Shown here piece by piece: positions 6,580 to 12,351 of a DNA stretch of 20,557 nucleotides. Position 1 is the stretch's first letter, and every line of letters begins with the position of its first letter. The notes beneath the pieces were generated by a model. It worked only from the letters and a program-made list of their open reading frames with translations. It ran no database searches and was not told the origin of the DNA. The position numbers and the translations under genes are program-made. Origin of the DNA: a virus; the IMG/VR virus record IMGVR_UViG_3300036889_000044, positions 1 to 20,557 of that record. One strand, 5' to 3'.

Positions 6580-7029
6580 ATGATTAAGGCACGAAATAAA
6601 GGAGCTGGGCAGAAAAAAGGACATATAGTAAGCCCAGAAACTAGACTCAAGATTAAGATTGCTAATACAGGCAAAAAAAGGACTTTGGAAGTAAGAAGAA
6701 AACTTAGCGATATAAAGATAAAAAGCTATGATTCTCAACTTCCCCCTGAAATCTTTATTGAAAATGAGTCAACAAGCGCTAGAAGAAAAAGAGTTAGACG
6801 GTGGAGGATTAAGATAAACGGAGGATTTCATTCTCTTGGAGAATGGGAAACCGTAAAAGCTCAATTCAACTGGTCTTGTCCATCATGCTCTAAGTCAGAA
6901 CCAGAAATAACATTAACGCGTGACCACATTATACCCATTTCAAAGGGTGGTACAGACAACATTGAAAACATACAACCATTATGTCGTAAATGTAACACTC
7001 TGAAATCCACAAGCACCATAACGTACTAG
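6580..7029 (+). CDS. HNH homing endonuclease 1, NUMOD3-like
   Basis: A 149-residue protein from ATG 6580; a GTG at 6574 is possible but overlaps the -10 end. The N-terminal 45 residues carry the NUMOD3-type DNA-binding pattern (SPETRLKIKIANTGKKRT, EVRRKLSDIK). The C-terminal HNH nuclease has a zinc site formed by C100/C103 and C135/C138, the DH pair D115-H116 in TRDHIIPISKGG, and N127/N130 in TDNIENIQPLC. Such proteins nick or cut DNA and spread their own gene. It has its own promoter and is visibly more A/T-rich than scaffold and capsid on either side, both signs of insertion. Its stop (7027-7029) overlaps the open capsid frame. Confidence 0.88.
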   Translation: MIKARNKGAGQKKGHIVSPETRLKIKIANTGKKRTLEVRRKLSDIKIKSYDSQLPPEIFIENESTSARRKRVRRWRIKINGGFHSLGEWETVKAQFNWSCPSCSKSEPEITLTRDHIIPISKGGTDNIENIQPLCRKCNTLKSTSTITY

Positions 7030-8092
7030 ACTTAAATTTATCGGACCAAATAACCTTATACAGACAACGACAAACCAGTATCTTGCCCCCGAGTGGCAAG
7101 ACCAGGTTCTCCGAGATAACCTTTTTTTCGGTAAGATTCTGTCAAAAGTAAAACGGTGGAAAGGTTCACAGATGCTATTCCCAATTAAGTACCAGAAGGG
7201 CATCGCATCCGTTCCTTTCTCCGGCTTCGACGTTCTTCCAATCAACCAGATTCCAACGACAGTAAACATGTTCTTCTATCCTTCCTTCGTTGCAACGAAC
7301 ATTGCAATTGCAGGTACGGATATTTCCCAGAACCGTTCAGAGGGCAATGGTGCTCTCAAGGTTCTCGACCTCATGGAAGTAACCATGAAAGCTCGCGGTC
7401 AGGATGCCGCAGACGACATCGGTAACTATCTTCAGGGCGACGGTTCCGCTTCCGACGGCAAAGCTCCTATGGGTCTTGCAGGCATTGTGGACAACGGTTC
7501 CGACCTTGCAACCTATGGAGGCCTTTCGCGCGCAACGTATCAGGGTCTTAACGCATACATCAACAACATCAGCGGCAACATTACGCTCTTGTCGCTTCGT
7601 ACTTCGTGGAACAACATTTCCGACGGCCCAATCCGACCGGATATGCTCCTCACGGACTACAACACATGGGCATACATTGAACAGCTCTACACGCCATTCC
7701 AGCGCAACACGATGACGGGCTTTGAGGCTTCAGCAATGAATAGAAAGGAGACCGCATCGGTTTCAGGTTACGCGGACTTGGTATGGGACGGTATGTCATT
7801 CTTCCGCGACAGGAAAGTCACGACGGGAACGATATACATGTTGAACACCGAGTTCCTTAACTTCTACGCCTTGAAGTGGTGGGAAGGTACGACGATTTCC
7901 CAGAAGACAGCCGACATTCAGGGCAACGTCTATGAGGATTCGATGTACTCTCCAAAGGGTGCGTTCACATGGACGGGTTGGATTCGCGCCTACAACATGG
8001 GTGCAATCAACGGCTTCGTCATCTTGGGCGGTCAGCTTGTCTGCGTCCAGCCGTGGAGGAACGCCGCTCTCACGAACGTAACGGGAAGTTGA
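7022..8092 (+). CDS. Major capsid protein, start codon missing or non-standard
   Basis: The first in-frame ATG is at 7172, but the frame is open and convincingly coding from 7022, after a TAA at 7019-7021. Upstream codons read NNLIQTTTNQYLAPEWQDQV, then LRDNLFFGKILSKVKRWKGS, a typical capsid N-arm, so starting at 7172 would delete it. No ATG, GTG or TTG lies between 7022 and 7172; ATC at 7040 is the nearest alternative. The rest reads as an HK97-type coat protein: MLFPIKYQKG, an Asn/Gly/Asp-rich loop (QGDGSASDGKAPMGLAGIVDNG), DMLLTDYNTW and a hydrophobic C-terminus. Codon choice is C/G-ending, as in a highly expressed gene. The coordinates given are the open frame, not a proven start. Confidence 0.83.
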   Translation, partial: RTRLKFIGPNNLIQTTTNQYLAPEWQDQVLRDNLFFGKILSKVKRWKGSQMLFPIKYQKGIASVPFSGFDVLPINQIPTTVNMFFYPSFVATNIAIAGTDISQNRSEGNGALKVLDLMEVTMKARGQDAADDIGNYLQGDGSASDGKAPMGLAGIVDNGSDLATYGGLSRATYQGLNAYINNISGNITLLSLRTSWNNISDGPIRPDMLLTDYNTWAYIEQLYTPFQRNTMTGFEASAMNRKETASVSGYADLVWDGMSFFRDRKVTTGTIYMLNTEFLNFYALKWWEGTTISQKTADIQGNVYEDSMYSPKGAFTWTGWIRAYNMGAINGFVILGGQLVCVQPWRNAALTNVTGS

Positions 8093-8167
8093 TTCATTAT
8101 TCACTTAGCTAATTTGTGGCGTAAAAGGAATAACCGAAAGGGAAAATCTCACGCTACCTAAAACAAA
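8093..8167 (+). promoter_or_regulatory. Structured leader after capsid gene
   Basis: GTGGCGT (8116-8122) pairs with ACGCTAC (8151-8157) over seven positions with one G-U pair. The enclosed 28 nt contain CC-GAAA-GG (8134-8141) and an A-rich strand. No T-tract follows, so this is not a simple terminator. It lies directly before the ATG at 8168 and may be a 5' leader or an mRNA processing site. No promoter was seen in the gap. Confidence 0.4.
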
Positions 8168-8434
8168 ATGGCAACAACAGGTCATCAATCACCACAGTCA
8201 ACTCTACCTCCTCTCAAGGTCAAGACAGTCAATACGACCACTTGGGGTGCAGGCGGAACGACGACAACGATAAAAGATTCGTATATCTCCCCTAACTCCC
8301 TCATTGATTACTGGGTAACGGGTGCAACGCCACAGGCAGGTCAGTGGGCGTTGGCGATAACAAACGGTCAGGTTGTGATAACCTCATCTTCTTCGGAATC
8401 TTCAACATTACCAATCTCATATGTAATCCTATAA
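8168..8434 (+). CDS. Small beta-rich virion protein (probable head component)
   Basis: An 88-residue, Thr/Ser-rich protein with alternating hydrophobic residues, predicted to be all beta: LKVKTVNTTTWGAGG, TTTTIKDSYISPNSLIDYWV, then AGQWALAITNGQVVITS and a closing strand ISYVIL. This layout (a DSxIxxNSxIDYW strand, AGxWxLxITNGxVxITS, then a final YVIL strand) recalls short domains in other phage virion proteins, and I have no firm family name. It follows the capsid gene, so a decoration or collar role is the best inference. The leader AAAACAAAATG has no Shine-Dalgarno sequence. Confidence 0.6.
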   Translation: MATTGHQSPQSTLPPLKVKTVNTTTWGAGGTTTTIKDSYISPNSLIDYWVTGATPQAGQWALAITNGQVVITSSSSESSTLPISYVIL

Positions 8435-8438
8435 AACC

Positions 8439-8963
8439 ATGAACACACAACTCAAAACAATTTTGATCGGTGTCGTCTGCGTGGTCGTAGGAGTACTTAT
8501 CGGATATGCAATGTTCCGAAATACGGGAACGTTGGCTGGAGCAGTCAGCCCTGTCGGTACATATCAGGCGGGTGTTCGTGCGGATTATCAATCAATCTCA
8601 ACTGCTACGGCAGCAACGACGACGGGTTCATTCGCAATCTTCAATTCGTCAAACGACAGGATTGTTGAAAGCGGATTTGCGTTCTGTACTGGAGTAACCG
8701 CTGAGACGCAAAGCGCGGGTGTTTGGGCTTTGACTGCCGCAACATCGTCGGTGGCAACGACTACAAACGTCGGATATGCCATTAACTTGACGCTTGCAAC
8801 GACCAGTTCAAATCTTCTTGTTTCGTCATCGACTTCAGGAACGGCAGGAACAGGCATCAACGCCACAAACTACATCTGGCCAGCAAACTCGTATCTCGTC
8901 TTCAGCTTCAATGCTACGGATACAGCAGTATGTACGGCGGGCGTCAAGGATATTCAGTTATAA
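8439..8963 (+). CDS. Membrane-anchored Ser/Thr-rich protein in the head gene cluster
   Basis: A 174-residue protein with an N-terminal hydrophobic helix at residues 7-25 (KTILIGVVCVVVGVLIGYA) after a short Lys-containing start, forming a signal anchor or uncleaved signal peptide. The remainder is a Ser/Thr/Ala-rich beta domain with stretches such as TATAATTTGSF and ATSSVATTTN, and two cysteines (C83, C165) that could form a disulfide outside the cytoplasm. No lipobox or catalytic motif is seen. Membrane proteins are unusual among head genes. It could be a cell-surface protein made during infection, or a virion protein assembled at the membrane. The gene starts 4 nt after the previous stop. 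Confidence 0.65.
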   Translation: MNTQLKTILIGVVCVVVGVLIGYAMFRNTGTLAGAVSPVGTYQAGVRADYQSISTATAATTTGSFAIFNSSNDRIVESGFAFCTGVTAETQSAGVWALTAATSSVATTTNVGYAINLTLATTSSNLLVSSSTSGTAGTGINATNYIWPANSYLVFSFNATDTAVCTAGVKDIQL

Positions 8964-8976
8964 TTATCAGCTTAAT

Positions 8977-8988
8977 TAACATTATTAA
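8977..8988 (+). repeat. 12-mer TAACATTATTAA at the start of HNH gene 2
   Basis: Identical to 6518-6529 upstream of HNH gene 1. Here its last A is the A of the HNH gene 2 ATG (8988). Confidence 0.5.
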
Positions 8989-9563
8989 TGGCTTTTAAGA
9001 AAAATTACATACCATGGAATAAGGGAAAAATACTTGCTCCATTAAGTGATGAAATTAAAGCCAAGATTAGTGTTTCGTTGAAGGGAAGAAAGTACAGTGA
9101 AGAACATAGAAATAAATTATCTCTTTCGAAGATGGGAGATAAGAATCCTCAAAGACTTCTAAAGAATAGAGAGAAAAATAGAATAGCTCATCTTGGAAAA
9201 AAGTGTTCTCCTGAAACAATAAAAAAGATGAGAGATTCTCACCCCACGGGAGAAAAAAGTCCTCTTTGGATTAAGGATAGAACCAAACTCTCTAGAATTA
9301 GCAAGCAAGGAGACCGAAGAACATCCGCATATCTTTTCTGGAGAAAATCAGTTTGGCTACGAGATAACTTCAAATGCAAGATAGCCAATCCAAACTGCAA
9401 CGGCAGAATAGAAGCACATCACATTCTATCGTGGAGAGATTATCCAGAATTAAGACATGATGTAAATAATGGAATTACTCTCTGCCATTATCATCACCCA
9501 AGAAAGAGAGTCGAAGAAGTAAGTCTAGTTTCTTACTTCCAAGAATTACTAAAAACTACATAA
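8988..9563 (+). CDS. HNH homing endonuclease 2, NUMOD3-type repeats
   Basis: A 191-residue protein. The N-terminal part opens IPWNKGK and then has tandem NUMOD3-like helices (SDEIKAKISVSLKGRKYSEE, HRNKLSLSKMGD, SPETIKKMRDSH) that grip DNA. The nuclease domain follows: FWRKSVWLRDNFKC with C130 and C137, the HH pair H144-H145 in EAHHILSW, N160 and/or N161, and C166/H169 in TLCHYHHPRKR. It is a free-standing homing-type nuclease related in plan to the gene at 6580 but with a different HNH zinc arrangement, so the two are not recent copies. It is markedly A/T-rich compared with both neighbours. Its stop lies 12 nt before, and in the same frame as, the TTG of the next gene. Confidence 0.9.
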   Translation: MAFKKNYIPWNKGKILAPLSDEIKAKISVSLKGRKYSEEHRNKLSLSKMGDKNPQRLLKNREKNRIAHLGKKCSPETIKKMRDSHPTGEKSPLWIKDRTKLSRISKQGDRRTSAYLFWRKSVWLRDNFKCKIANPNCNGRIEAHHILSWRDYPELRHDVNNGITLCHYHHPRKRVEEVSLVSYFQELLKTT

Positions 9564-9575
9564 TATATTACTAAC

Positions 9576-10508
9576 TTGTCAAAAATTACCCAGCAACCAT
9601 CAGTCGGTATCTTGAATCCTTTTGGAACGGCGATAACGTCGTCCAACTACACAGGTACTGCAACTCCAATTTCAGGAGGTCAGGCGTATTCCGCCTCTCC
9701 TGCAAACGGAGCACAGCCAGGGTCTGGCACTGGATTCTATGACCCAAACTTCTGCACCTATGTCGGTGAGAAGTTTGCAACTTCAGACGGTCGAGAGTTT
9801 GTCGTCGTCGCAAACGGCGGTGTAGCCCTCGTCGCGGGCAAAGTAGTTTCCAGCCCAGCGCAGATTACGACTGCACTCGGTCTCGCAATGACCGTTCCGA
9901 CTGCAACCCCTGCAACCGCAGGAACGTACCAGATTCTCGTTACGAACGGTTCAACTGTCCTTTCAGCAAATCAGTTTCAGGGAGGTTACCTTGTTACGCA
10001 GACGGGCACGGGCGCAGGTCAGCAACTTAAAATTGCAAGTCATGCGGCCGCCGCTAATGCCGCAACGTTCCTCGTTACCCTTGAGGACGCCATTCAGACG
10101 ACACTCGACGCAACCACGAAAGTATCGCTTGTATACAGTCCGTATGGTGGTCTGTCGGCGTCAGCCGCAGGCGCAGTATCGAACGGAGTTATCGTAGCTC
10201 CCACGACTGCTTCAGGCGTTCCACTCGGCGTATCGGTATATCCGATTGCCGCTTCGACATTGCCTACATTCAACACCACGACTGGTCTTCAGACAGCCAA
10301 TGGAACAATCCAATACGGCCTTATCCAGACCCATGGCCCTGTTGCTTGTCTCATTGACTCAACAACCACTGTTGGATACCCGCTTGGCCCATCGGGCAAC
10401 ACGGCAGGAGCACTGCTTGTCGCTACCGAGACCACGGTTCCACAAATCGCAATCGCAATGACCACACAGGTCAGCACGGATTACGGTATGGTTTTCTTGC
10501 AATTATAG
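9576..10508 (+). CDS. Head decoration/structural protein (TTG start)
   Basis: A 310-residue protein, rich in Ala, Thr, Gly and Val, almost certainly all beta. Residues around 64-90 (KFATSDGREFVVVANGG, then VALVAGKVV) match the pattern 'DGR.F.....GG..L.AGK' seen in capsid-associated decoration proteins. The rest holds repeated short strands and GTGAGQQLKIASH. No ATG is available: an in-frame TAA at 9561-9563 precedes the TTG at 9576, and the next residues SKITQQPSVG look like a natural N-terminus. C/G-ending codons resemble the capsid gene, suggesting high expression. Only one Cys pair is possible, and no enzyme motif is present. Confidence 0.7.
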   Translation: MSKITQQPSVGILNPFGTAITSSNYTGTATPISGGQAYSASPANGAQPGSGTGFYDPNFCTYVGEKFATSDGREFVVVANGGVALVAGKVVSSPAQITTALGLAMTVPTATPATAGTYQILVTNGSTVLSANQFQGGYLVTQTGTGAGQQLKIASHAAAANAATFLVTLEDAIQTTLDATTKVSLVYSPYGGLSASAAGAVSNGVIVAPTTASGVPLGVSVYPIAASTLPTFNTTTGLQTANGTIQYGLIQTHGPVACLIDSTTTVGYPLGPSGNTAGALLVATETTVPQIAIAMTTQVSTDYGMVFLQL

Positions 10509-10617
10509 TTTTAGGTTCCCCCAGCATCTTTATGGATGCTGGATGGAGCTGGAAACAGCGACCATTACAAGCTCCCTGAAAAGGGAAAAACTAATCGGGC
10601 TGTAAAGCCTAAAAACA
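10509..10617 (+). ncRNA. Highly structured leader RNA upstream of 164-aa gene
   Basis: The gap folds into consecutive hairpins. (1) CCAGCATC (10521-10528) with GATGCTGG (10535-10542), perfect, loop TTTATG. (2) GGAGCT (10545-10550) with AGCTCC (10570-10575), 19-nt loop. (3) TCCCT (10573-10577) with AGGGA (10582-10586), loop GAAA. (4) GGGCT (10597-10601) with AGCCT (10606-10610), loop GTAA. Hairpins 2 and 3 share bases and exclude each other, as in a switch. Two loops are GNRA tetraloops. No T-tract follows, and the ATG is 7 nt after the last stem. It does not match a riboswitch or ribozyme I can name. Confidence 0.5.
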
Positions 10618-11112
10618 ATGAATCCAAATACCAAGTACAAGTTTGCGACCGAGCTTCCGAAGGATTACAAGGGCACGCTTCACTTCACTAATTTCTCCGA
10701 TGAGGAGTTTCAGGGCAAGTGGGATAACGTAGTGTATTCGTTTCCCCCAAAGTCAACCGTTCCCATTTTTATCCCCACGGCGTCTCCCATTGAGACATTT
10801 AACATCCGTACCATGTTCGCCAAGCAGTTGGCCGACAAGGAGTTCCGCAAGTCAAAGAAGGCGGGGACGTTGAATGAAATGAACAAAGGCGTTCAGAGCC
10901 TTCATGCCGCAGTTTCATACACTGAAGGCGACTTGGATGCCCTCATCTCACGATGTCTCGAACCGCTCCCAATCGGTGAAGTGAAGACCGAGACAGTCGA
11001 GACGGAGGGCAACAAGCGTCCAAAAGCCCGCGTAGCGCGTCCTGTAAAGGATGCAAACTACGGAGGCGATGAGACGGACACCCTCGTAACTGGAAAAGGA
11101 GACTCACTATAA
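10618..11112 (+). CDS. Conserved phage hypothetical protein, head-associated
   Basis: A 164-residue protein. The N-terminal half has FTNFSDEEFQGKWDNVVYSF followed by a Pro-rich strand, then IRTMFAKQLADKEFRKSKK. The pattern 'FTN..DE.F.GKW....Y.F ... FAKQL..KE' recurs in small proteins encoded near phage capsid genes; this is recognition from memory and the function is unknown. The C-terminal 60 residues are charged, low in hydrophobics and probably disordered (EVKTETVETEGNKRPKARVA). It follows the structured leader at 10509 and precedes a coiled-coil gene. No Shine-Dalgarno sequence. Confidence 0.65.
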   Translation: MNPNTKYKFATELPKDYKGTLHFTNFSDEEFQGKWDNVVYSFPPKSTVPIFIPTASPIETFNIRTMFAKQLADKEFRKSKKAGTLNEMNKGVQSLHAAVSYTEGDLDALISRCLEPLPIGEVKTETVETEGNKRPKARVARPVKDANYGGDETDTLVTGKGDSL

Positions 11113-11142
11113 ACGTATGAGATAGATCTATAAGATAAACCT

Positions 11143-11850
11143 ATGAGACTTCCTGAAAAAAAAGAAGTAGACAGACTAAAACTTCTTGAACAGCAGGAAG
11201 AAGCGAAGATTGGTTTGAAACTTGCCCGTCAGGTGGACGACGTTCGTATCGAACTTATCAAAGAACAGAACAATCTTGAAAAGTTCAGGACTGAAACGAC
11301 GAAACTCGTTCAAAAGGAAATAGACAGCCTTTTTCAAACAAAGGAAAGTCTAAAGTATGAGAATGATGTTTTGGAACGGCACAACAAAAACCTCAAAGCT
11401 CCTTTCGATGAGGAATGGGAAAGTATACGAAATATCCGAATAGGTGAGCTTGATGCCCGATATGACGAGGTAGAACATATCAAAACATCTATCGAACGTG
11501 AAAGGGCTGAAATCGCTCGTATACGCCTTCAAAACGAAGCAGATAGGGTTGCTATTGAGTTACAGCTCAAACAAGCCTCTGAAGCGAGGGAGAAGGCTGG
11601 AAGCGAGCTAAAATCAGCCGATTCCATCCTTGAAAACGCCAGAATACAGCAAGCCGAGGTTCAATCGAGAATTGACGCCGAAAACAATCAGCTTGACAAG
11701 AAAACCCAAGAACTTTCCCTACAACTTCGGGATATTCAAGTTAGGGAAGCGGCATTGCAGAAGTCAGCTCGTGAGCTTGCACGGCGAGAACGTTTTATTA
11801 ACAGCAAATATAAGGTCTTAATGCAGACACAACAAGCATTACAGAAATAA
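11143..11850 (+). CDS. Long coiled-coil protein
   Basis: A 235-residue protein that is almost wholly helical and charged, with heptad-like spacing from residue 5 to the end and hardly any Pro, Gly or Cys. Breaks occur near residue 86 (KAPFDEEW). Examples are EVDRLKLLEQQEEAKIGLKL and ERERAEIARIRLQNEADRVA. No enzymatic motif. It could be a chaperone or scaffold-like assembly factor for the head or tail, or a rod-like virion component; its length is too short for a tape measure in a long-tailed phage. The start ATG at 11143 lacks a Shine-Dalgarno sequence, and the stop is 6 nt before the next gene. Confidence 0.6.
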   Translation: MRLPEKKEVDRLKLLEQQEEAKIGLKLARQVDDVRIELIKEQNNLEKFRTETTKLVQKEIDSLFQTKESLKYENDVLERHNKNLKAPFDEEWESIRNIRIGELDARYDEVEHIKTSIERERAEIARIRLQNEADRVAIELQLKQASEAREKAGSELKSADSILENARIQQAEVQSRIDAENNQLDKKTQELSLQLRDIQVREAALQKSARELARRERFINSKYKVLMQTQQALQK

Positions 11851-11856
11851 ATCAAC

Positions 11857-12183
11857 ATGGCATATCCAACTTTAGCTCAATACGCAGGACAGCCGGTAAA
11901 TGTGGGATTGTACAAAAATTTCACTTCTACCACTACAGGTACTCTTATCAATACCGGTCAGGGTGTACTGTACGGAATAACTTTCAATAAACCTGTAGCG
12001 ACTGGAGTCATTACTCTGTACGACGGCACGTCAACTGGCGGTACGGTTATCGGAACCATAACGATTCCATCGTCTCCACTTCCGTTCAATTGGGGGCCAA
12101 ACAATGGCGGATTTTACTACCAAGTCGGATTGTATATCGTGATTGCTACGGCGTCGCAAGACTGCACCGTATCCTATAGATAA
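11857..12183 (+). CDS. Small beta-sandwich virion protein
   Basis: A 108-residue protein with the pattern GVLYGITFNKP, TGVITLYDGTSTGGTVIGTI, GGFYYQVGLYIVIA and a final TVSYR strand. The string 'GVL.GI.......TG.ITLYDGTS.GGT.IGTI' occurs in many small phage virion proteins, I believe in head or tail-tip decoration, with no biochemical role known to me. No signal peptide. Six nt separate it from the coiled-coil gene before it and 14 nt from the next small ORF. Confidence 0.62.
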   Translation: MAYPTLAQYAGQPVNVGLYKNFTSTTTGTLINTGQGVLYGITFNKPVATGVITLYDGTSTGGTVIGTITIPSSPLPFNWGPNNGGFYYQVGLYIVIATASQDCTVSYR

Positions 12184-12197
12184 TTTAAAAAACTATC

Positions 12198-12338
12198 ATG
12201 CCAATAAATCAAGTAGATGCTCGCAGAGACCAAAACGATATTCCATCACTTCTCGGAGTGTCGAATGTAGATGAGGAGACAACAGTGCCCATTTACGCAG
12301 ACCCGATACTTCACGCAATCATTTTCCACGAGGTTTAA
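12198..12338 (+). CDS. 46-aa small protein with LLGVSNVDEETTVPIYADP motif
   Basis: ATG 12198 to TAA 12336-12338. The sequence RRDQNDIPSLLGVSNVDEET followed by TVPIYADPILHAIIFHEV reads as a compact two-strand unit ending in a hydrophobic strand. I recall similar 'R.....LLGVS..D..T.VPI..DP..H.I..' segments as short ORFs or as domains fused to other phage virion proteins; this cannot be checked here. It lies between a beta-sandwich protein and the Gly-rich adhesin, so an adaptor or fibre-attachment part is plausible. Confidence 0.6.
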   Translation: MPINQVDARRDQNDIPSLLGVSNVDEETTVPIYADPILHAIIFHEV

Positions 12339-12351
12339 TTTATAAAAAACT

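Noticed and set aside
6521-7040. Group I or II intron carrying HNH gene 1 inside the capsid gene
   Set aside because: The HNH frame fills about 450 of 510 nt. What remains is too short for a catalytic intron core, and no upstream exon with an ATG is visible between the scaffold stop and the HNH gene.
7034-7040. AAATTTA resembles a -1 frameshift heptamer at the capsid 5' end
   Set aside because: The zero frame it would need has no start codon after the stops at 6987 and 6993, and the HNH gene is in the other frame, so no protein would slip there.
7404-7715. 103-codon + strand ORF within the capsid gene
   Set aside because: An alternative frame of the capsid gene, Thr/Arg/Ser-rich, without domain likeness.
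8959-8964. TATAAT before HNH gene 2 as a promoter
   Set aside because: No -35-like hexamer at 16-18 nt upstream, and it overlaps a TAA stop in A/T-rich sequence.
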